Positions 58,458 to 64,000 of a DNA stretch of 64,000 nucleotides are shown here, piece by piece. Location of the stretch: positions 179,088 to 243,087 of the forward strand of contig NW_007360604.1 of the NCBI RefSeq assembly GCF_000192795.1, given 5' to 3'. Made by a program: the position numbers and the translations under genes. The notes under the pieces were generated by a model, which did no database searches, had not been told where the DNA came from, and worked only from the letters and a program-made list of their open reading frames with translations. The number at the start of each line of letters is the position of its first letter. Positions within the stretch are counted from its first letter, which is position 1. The DNA comes from Vavraia culicis subsp. floridensis. Lineage: Eukaryota > Microsporidia > Pleistophoridae.

Positions 58458-59839
58458 TAAATTGTTCAAGGAAGATATTTTATTCCAGTTTAGCAGGAGA
58501 TGAGCACTCGTCGTAAAGTATGCTTTTTTTGTTCTAATCGAAATATTGTGGCGTGTTCATAGTCTGAGAAACTTGGTGCCATTTGTATCACAGCGTAGCT
58601 ATCAAAATTTTGATATTTCCATGCTCCTTGTGATTAAAACATAGTTTTACGCGATGAATACTTCAACAATAGCATACTAAAAGGTTGTAATTGCGGTTAA
58701 AGAGGCATCCTCTTCAATCTTACCTTAGGAAGAATCTTAACGATAGTTATTACAGCTGTTCTTCTTCCATTTACGCAGTGTGTCTGTGCTATTCGATCCG
58801 TCTTGTTATCAACAAGCAACCAAATTTTTTTTTGCCCAACCACATAAAAAATCGCTTCTATCCTTTTATCCTATAAAATAATCAGTGCGTAATACATGTG
58901 TACGACAGATATGATTTGCGCTTTTTAAATTTGTTGATTTCGAGTGTGTTCTCTGGTTGATGACGGTATATTTGCATCTTGTGCGTTGGCGACACTTGCA
59001 GGCAGAAATATCTCAGAAAATCGTGTAACATATCATCCTTCGATGATAAGGATTCATACCTTGTGCGAATGTGGCTGCTTACTATCTGCTGCCCACATGA
59101 TGCCACGTTTCATCTTTTAAACACATCTTTAGTGTAAATACATGCGTTCAGGACGTTCCTGCAGGGGGATTCAATCTGGGGACGTATAGCAACGTCAATC
59201 TCCCGCTTAGTTAACTGAATTCGTATGACTGTGTTCATTTATCAGATTATATGCTACAAACACAGATTTACAGCCATTTAACCGAACACTAACTTAAATA
59301 AATTTGCTCGCTGCACTACATCACACCGTTCATAAGCTCAGCCGAGCACCGCACGTAACCAAAATCTATGATCTGTCTCGCATAACAAGCGATGTAGCTG
59401 TGCACCCTATATACCATCTTTACACTGGTAGAAATGCTGGATACGTTCATAAGGTACTTAGCCTATCACGAAATGAAAGAGATGCTGGTGGTGTATTTTT
59501 CTTAATGGCCGGTATATGAGCAGCTTTATTTTGATCTGGCAATTATTTCAAGTTATATCGCTTCTTTTCTTAGGATATGAATGCAGCAACACCTTTCTAT
59601 CATATATCAGGCACTCCTCCGAATACGACACCTATAAACTTCGCAGATATTATCTCAGAGAGCAATAAATCATTAATTCACTGCCAAGAAACACGCGCCT
59701 TAGACCTCGTTACAAGGTATGCTGTCATAGAATTAAATGTAGAATGCAACTTGCTAGCTCACAAGATATTAGAATGTATACATGTCTGTCCGTTAATGAC
59801 AGATCATCAACTTCTCTAAAAATATGTAAGTAAATTATT
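58458..59839. other. Intergenic between convergent genes
   Basis: About 1.4 kb without a supported gene. An 80-codon ATG frame at 59577-59819 (MNAATPFYHISGTPPNTTP...), preceded by an acceptor-like TTCTTAG, has protein-like composition but no recognised relatives. Confidence 0.4.
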
Positions 59840-60637
59840 TCAAGCTTTACTGAGCCAATAGCTGCCAATAATGGGAAACACTATGCAGGGATCTGCCCGA
59901 ACTTTCACAGAAGTGGTATTTTTGCGGATTTTTCCCCAACTTATTGCCTCATCAACATCACCGCCAGAATCACTTCCATCCACTTCATTGCACGAGTTCA
60001 CGACAACGCAGCTGTTGAGACCGTTTTTGAAAAGATTGGCGTTGAGAACCGTGTGTTTGATGATAGACGTACCAAGAATAATTGCACCGGTCCTTTTCAC
60101 AAAGAAACACTCGCTGTTAATATTGTATGCGTCTTTGAGAGGGTCTATACAAATGTTATGACAATACAAGCCTATCAGCGAATCGCAGATGGTTGGTGCG
60201 TAAAAATGTATGTCATTTTTGGCTGCCTGTCCGAGCAGAGAGTCAGATCCTAATTTACATCCGATTATTTTCAGGAACTCGGATGGTGGCATGCACTCTT
60301 CATAGTTTGCCTGCACAATCTGCTCGATAAAATCTCGCACTACTATTTTATCCTCAGCGGTGTACACTTTTTCATTTAGATCTTTACCGGTCAATGTTTT
60401 GAGAATGTCATACGCCACAAAATCACCCGTTGTAACCACTACACTTACCATTTTTCTAGCCATTAAACTGAACAATAAATTATATGTACCGTTGTTCAAC
60501 AAATTAGCTGTCATCGCCAGAAAAATTTTGTACTTCCGCATCTTTTGTACCTCCTTACACGCCAGATAGATGTTTTTTCCTTCGAATAAACTGTTTTTGT
60601 ACATTTTTAACAATTTTTTCACCAGCTTTGACTCCAT
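59840..60637 (-). CDS. DHS: Deoxyhypusine synthase, shortened and divergent
   Basis: A 265-residue protein matching the C-terminal half and core of deoxyhypusine synthase, which uses NAD and spermidine to modify the eIF5A lysine. Matching blocks are VVTTGDFVAYDIL (TTAG..EED), IHFYAPTICDSLIGLYCHN (IPVF.PALTDGSLGDM.YFH), KRTGAIILGTSIIKHTVLNANLFKNGLNSCVVVN (GMIILGGGV.KHHI.NANL.RNGAD..V.IN), EVDGSDSGGDVDEAISWGKI (EFDGSDSGA.PDEAVSWGKI, with the catalytic lysine in WGK) and ADPCIVFPII. It is about 100 residues shorter than the human enzyme. The glycine-rich LGGGV loop is altered (LGTSI). Starting at ATG 60637, after GCGATGACCCT, removes 54 non-homologous codons. Activity is plausible, but a regulatory paralogue is possible. 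Confidence 0.85.
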   Translation of the reverse strand: MESKLVKKLLKMYKNSLFEGKNIYLACKEVQKMRKYKIFLAMTANLLNNGTYNLLFSLMARKMVSVVVTTGDFVAYDILKTLTGKDLNEKVYTAEDKIVVRDFIEQIVQANYEECMPPSEFLKIIGCKLGSDSLLGQAAKNDIHFYAPTICDSLIGLYCHNICIDPLKDAYNINSECFFVKRTGAIILGTSIIKHTVLNANLFKNGLNSCVVVNSCNEVDGSDSGGDVDEAISWGKIRKNTTSVKVRADPCIVFPIIGSYWLSKA

Positions 60638-61049
60638 AGGGTCATCGCAAAGAGTTTTTTTATGTATTAGACATGGATTTGAAAACGAGAAAAAGACTAA
60701 GACCTGTGTTAACTGGAAAAATGCGTGTTCAAAATTTGGCACTCGAGACGAACTGTCGTTGCTTCGAACATAATGATATGTACTTCTACTGCTAGACAAA
60801 AAACCTTGATTCTCATACGATTAGTTTTTTCATGCAAGCGGGACATGACAATTTCGTAAGATGCGCTCACAAGGGAGAATTTCAGTGTACGCAGCAAGAT
60901 ATAGCTCAAGAATGCGAAATAACAGCATTTTAATGAACACCCGAGGCTTAAACAAATTCTAATATCGGTATAATCAACCTAACCATGTGGCAATACGTGC
61001 CATTGTGGAGGACAGACAGAGACGGTGGCCAAATGTACAAGACATTCAT
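60638..61049. other. Short intergenic region between minus-strand genes
   Basis: The start-proximal ATGACCCT of the deoxyhypusine synthase gene is at its left edge (minus strand). Nothing else is recognised. Confidence 0.5.
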
Positions 61050-63389
61050 TTACTTACGGTCATCCGGCTCCTTTCTGAGCGTCTTCTTGTTAAATTGTAG
61101 AACCGTTCCAATGTTCGAAAACTCACCAACTTGCGTTTTATTCGCGGTCGTGTGGTCTTCGGCCGCGTCCTCAAACCGATTTTTTACACAAGAACCCTCG
61201 AAAACCGAACCGCTACTCCCGTTATCTTCATTCAGAGCCGGCATGTTCACGTCATCAGTAACGCCCAAACTGTTAAATGAGTCCTCGAGAAACGAATACC
61301 TTGACACATTTCCCATTTCTCCTTCATCATTGTTCTCTGCTACTTGGGATGGTATTGTTCCCGATAAATCATCGAATGCTCGATCAACCTGTTCATACAC
61401 TTCTATGGACTTAATTGATGAACTTTTTTCATCCATCGGCATAGTCTGTTCGTTGGAAGGCAGTTTGTTACCATTTTCACCTACAATAATATCCTGCGCG
61501 AGCTGCTCGCTACCTTTGTGTGTCATACTACGAGGACTTAGCTGCAGTATGATTGTTCTCTCGCCCAGCTCTTGTTGGCTTGCTTTATGAAACCCGCTGT
61601 ATGTTTCTTGCTGACAAGCTGTCCCTTCATCGATTCTACTAACTTTTACACTATCAATCAGTCGCGATGACTCTTGTGCTAAGCGCTCCTGGCCTTTAAT
61701 CAGATTGTGCACGCCTTCGTTGACAGCATCTTGACTTGCACTCCCCATGCTACGGTTAAGAAACTCCTCTTGTGTCATCGTGTTAAATTTATCCAAGTTT
61801 TCGAATTTGAGATCTTTGTTCCCAAAAAAGTTGAACTGGGCATTTTCACACGGTATTTCGCTCTCTTCATCACCTAAAAAGTTGGCCCGTTCTGTGCTTA
61901 TTTCCATAGCTCCTTCATTTTGTTCATCCATCTCTCCACCGTTTTCAAAGTAGAACTGTTGACGATTTTCAACAATACCCATACTCTCATCCTGGTCTTT
62001 TGCTTTTTTACCGTTACTTGTCCCATCATCGAAATAAAACTGCTGAACCTCCTTTGCAGAACCGCCGATGAATGTCTGAGCTGTGGTTTTTTCACGCTCA
62101 GGAATTGCATCATGATGAGATCGTTGCAACTGTTTTTCAACGTTTTGAATGTTTTCCTCTTCACTATAGGCACTCAAGGCTTGTTGTGTATTTAATTCGG
62201 CACGGGCACCGATGCTCTGATCGGTGTCTGGCTGGTGTCGAACAGCATGTTCAATCTCAGCATCCTTGCTATCTTCATCAAACGATAGCTCAAACTTGTC
62301 AGGAACCTTTATTTCCTTAAATTTCAGCATTTCTTTTGCGAAGAGCTCGTCATTTTCTTCCCACAACTTCAGAGAAGCACTGTTCTTAACATCACCCGTT
62401 TGCTCCGTCTCATTAACCGGAGACACCCTAAGCCGTTGGACCTCTTCTCGATATCGCTCAAGATACTTGTTCAGGCCCCTTGGTGTATATTCGAGTATGT
62501 TCTGCGAAACTTGTTCACCCTGGACCTTGCGTTTGTGTTGATCGGCTGCCCGAATCTGTTTCTTAGGCGGTGTATTTACCGTCTTGTCGAAGGCAACCTT
62601 CTCACTAAATAACTTTTTCATCTCATTGTTATGCCTCTTCAAGTATGTCTTGAATGAATCCCTTACTTCCTCTGTCTTCACAACAGGCTCTTGCACGTTG
62701 TTTGTTCTCACTGGCACTCGCTGAAGAAAAGGGAAATTCGTTTTAATCTCCCTCTTTGCCGTAGAAATACCAGCATTCTGGCCCAACGAAAAGGTCTTTG
62801 ATACTACATCAGGTCGTTTTCCAAGTAAAATCCGTTTACACACCGATCTGCCCTCAATATCTTGGTCTTTCTCACCATTCTTTATCAGCGGCTCATATAT
62901 TGCCCATACACGATTCACATCAGCACAGCTCTTCAGACTCTTCTCGATTCCTATATAAACAGCCTTTCTCACCTTCTTATTTAACGATTTGCTATAATAC
63001 TTCAACATCTTTACATGCTTGGGCAAATTCGTTTTTTCGGCCACTAGCAACAACATTTCTTCGCCTCGCTTGTTAAACACCCTGTTAGCGCGGCCACAGA
63101 GTTTGAAACATGCGTCCAAAAGGGCTTCATCCTGCGGAACATCTGCACCAAGCTTGGTTACACTCTCTTTGAGAAACAGAAAAACTGAACCGCTCAGTCT
63201 GGAGCGCTCACTCAGGAATGACCGCAGTATTAGTTCTGGTATGCACTTCATAACCTTCAGGAAATCCAAATTTTTTTCCTTTAGAAGATCGATGAACAAA
63301 TTGTTAATCTTGAGCCAATTGAGTTCGTTCTCAGTCTCTTTCTCCAATTTCTTTGCGTGTTCCAAGATGGAATCGACATTCACTTTCAT
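61050..63389 (-). CDS. CLASP/Stu1-like TOG-domain microtubule protein
   Basis: A 779-residue protein. Residues 1-170 form a HEAT-type TOG domain like CLASP_N: FLSERSRLSGSVFLFLKESVTKLGADVP (CLASP: L.DLRSQVVR.AC.FL.EL...LG), LLDACFKLCGRANRVFNKRGEEMLLLVAEKTNLPKHVKML (LP.LF.L...A.KVM...G...IRFII..TH.PRL) and NKKVRKAVYIGIEKSL. The remaining 600 residues are hydrophilic, rich in Glu, Gln and Ser, and mostly disordered, with several FYF(D/E)-like short motifs around 430-520 (QQFYFDDG, QQFYFENG, QFNFFG). CLASPs stabilise spindle and kinetochore microtubules. The INCENP-like protein in this window acts in the same process. ATG follows AAATTGACCCC. Confidence 0.6.
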   Translation of the reverse strand: MKVNVDSILEHAKKLEKETENELNWLKINNLFIDLLKEKNLDFLKVMKCIPELILRSFLSERSRLSGSVFLFLKESVTKLGADVPQDEALLDACFKLCGRANRVFNKRGEEMLLLVAEKTNLPKHVKMLKYYSKSLNKKVRKAVYIGIEKSLKSCADVNRVWAIYEPLIKNGEKDQDIEGRSVCKRILLGKRPDVVSKTFSLGQNAGISTAKREIKTNFPFLQRVPVRTNNVQEPVVKTEEVRDSFKTYLKRHNNEMKKLFSEKVAFDKTVNTPPKKQIRAADQHKRKVQGEQVSQNILEYTPRGLNKYLERYREEVQRLRVSPVNETEQTGDVKNSASLKLWEENDELFAKEMLKFKEIKVPDKFELSFDEDSKDAEIEHAVRHQPDTDQSIGARAELNTQQALSAYSEEENIQNVEKQLQRSHHDAIPEREKTTAQTFIGGSAKEVQQFYFDDGTSNGKKAKDQDESMGIVENRQQFYFENGGEMDEQNEGAMEISTERANFLGDEESEIPCENAQFNFFGNKDLKFENLDKFNTMTQEEFLNRSMGSASQDAVNEGVHNLIKGQERLAQESSRLIDSVKVSRIDEGTACQQETYSGFHKASQQELGERTIILQLSPRSMTHKGSEQLAQDIIVGENGNKLPSNEQTMPMDEKSSSIKSIEVYEQVDRAFDDLSGTIPSQVAENNDEGEMGNVSRYSFLEDSFNSLGVTDDVNMPALNEDNGSSGSVFEGSCVKNRFEDAAEDHTTANKTQVGEFSNIGTVLQFNKKTLRKEPDDRK

Positions 63390-64000
63390 GGGGTCAATTT
63401 ATAAGTTCAATAAAAGGGACAGGTAAAAAAATTGTAGCGCGGCACTAAGAGTGCACAGGTGAATTGATATATCACGGTAGAAGGGGCGCGAATATCAGTA
63501 AATAATAAACAGCAAAATACAGTTGGATAGAATAAAGGCGGACACAACATCTCTCTGCGATCGATATTTTAATACTAATTATTACTCATCTGCAGATCAC
63601 TGTGTCTTATTTATCCTCTCTCGTGTTACGTAACGGACTACTAATATTTCTGTTCAGCCGTTTCAATCAGGCAATTTGTCTCAATTCATTTATAAGATGC
63701 CGTTTCATTGCGATAGCGGTAAAACATTTTACGCTAGCAAAGTATTCTACACCTTAACCATTCAGCAAATGAATTAGCACAGTTATCATGTTCTGAATGG
63801 TGTATACCGAATGGATATGTTCGATCAAACGTGATAATAACGTTATGCACCATCTTACGCTAGCTATATATTATATTATAGCTGAAAGAACGAATAATTT
63901 TTCTTGTATGTAACTATTTCTCAAGAATTGCACATCATCTCTACCAACACGATCTGTTGTTGTCGCCGGTTCCATTTACCTGATGTGATACCTTGGAATT
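63390..64000. other. Intergenic to window end
   Basis: The first 11 nt hold the CLASP-like gene's AAATTGACCCC motif (minus strand). The rest is AT-rich with no supported feature. Confidence 0.5.

Noticed and set aside
59304..59519. 71-codon plus frame as a possible mobile-element fragment
   Set aside because: Non-ATG start; no transposase or reverse transcriptase motif, terminal repeats or target duplication visible.
1..64000. CRISPR arrays, operons, riboswitches, rRNA, complete transposons
   Set aside because: No direct-repeat/spacer structure, no ribosome-binding sites, no rRNA-like conserved segments and no transposase or polymerase motifs were seen; gene content is eukaryotic.

Overview
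The window looks like nuclear DNA of a microsporidian, an obligate intracellular fungal relative. The evidence is a set of short, fast-evolving, almost intron-free eukaryotic genes. One gene (a Trs20/sedlin homologue) is interrupted by an apparent 23-nt intron. A TIM50 homologue implies a mitochondrial remnant (mitosome). Most start codons are preceded within about 25 nt by a CCC or GGG motif, often TTTAAACCCTTG or AAATTTGCCCTTG, which matches the start-proximal signal known in microsporidia. About 61% of the window is coding (about 29 genes in 64 kb), with AT-rich intergenic spacers of 0.2 to 2.2 kb. That is roomy for a microsporidian and would fit a larger-genome lineage; I cannot name the species. 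I see no rRNA, tRNA, CRISPR array or intact transposon.

Layout. 1-5.2 kb: the edge of a minus-strand gene, an exosome Rrp46-like protein, intron-bearing Trs20 (TRAPP), and Tim50. 5.4-9.3 kb: SMC6 and LSM2. 9.3-18.9 kb: sparse, holding a possible secreted protein, UTP14 and the ribonucleotide reductase large subunit. 18.9-29.2 kb: an unrecognised alpha-helical protein, a large beta-propeller protein, an AGC-family pseudokinase and the Fe-S assembly WD40 protein Cia1. 29.8-39.2 kb: an importin-7/8-like karyopherin, exocyst Sec15, the Fe-S assembly protein Dre2 and a DDB1/SF3B3/CPSF160-family protein. 39.7-48.2 kb: an INCENP-like protein with a 45-bp repeat, the GTPase DRG1, a Vps34-like lipid kinase and a DEAD-box helicase. 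49-58.5 kb: a C1D/Sas10-like protein, TMEM208/SND2, an unknown protein, an R-SNARE, MSH6, an ankyrin-DHHC palmitoyltransferase and NIP7. 59.8-63.4 kb: deoxyhypusine synthase and a CLASP-like TOG protein.

Functional themes. These are retained housekeeping systems: cytosolic Fe-S cluster assembly and mitosome import (Cia1, Dre2, Tim50); genome maintenance (SMC6, MSH6, RNR); mitosis (INCENP, CLASP); membrane traffic (Trs20, Sec15, R-SNARE, Vps34, DHHC enzyme, TMEM208); RNA and ribosome work (LSM2, UTP14, NIP7, Rrp46, C1D-like, DEAD helicase, DRG1, deoxyhypusine synthase). Proteins are generally much shorter than yeast or animal counterparts. Several have lost residues that are normally essential, notably the pseudokinase, Dre2 and the Vps34-like kinase. 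Start codons below were chosen by combining homology with the CCC/GGG motif; in several genes this moves the start inside the longest possible reading frame.
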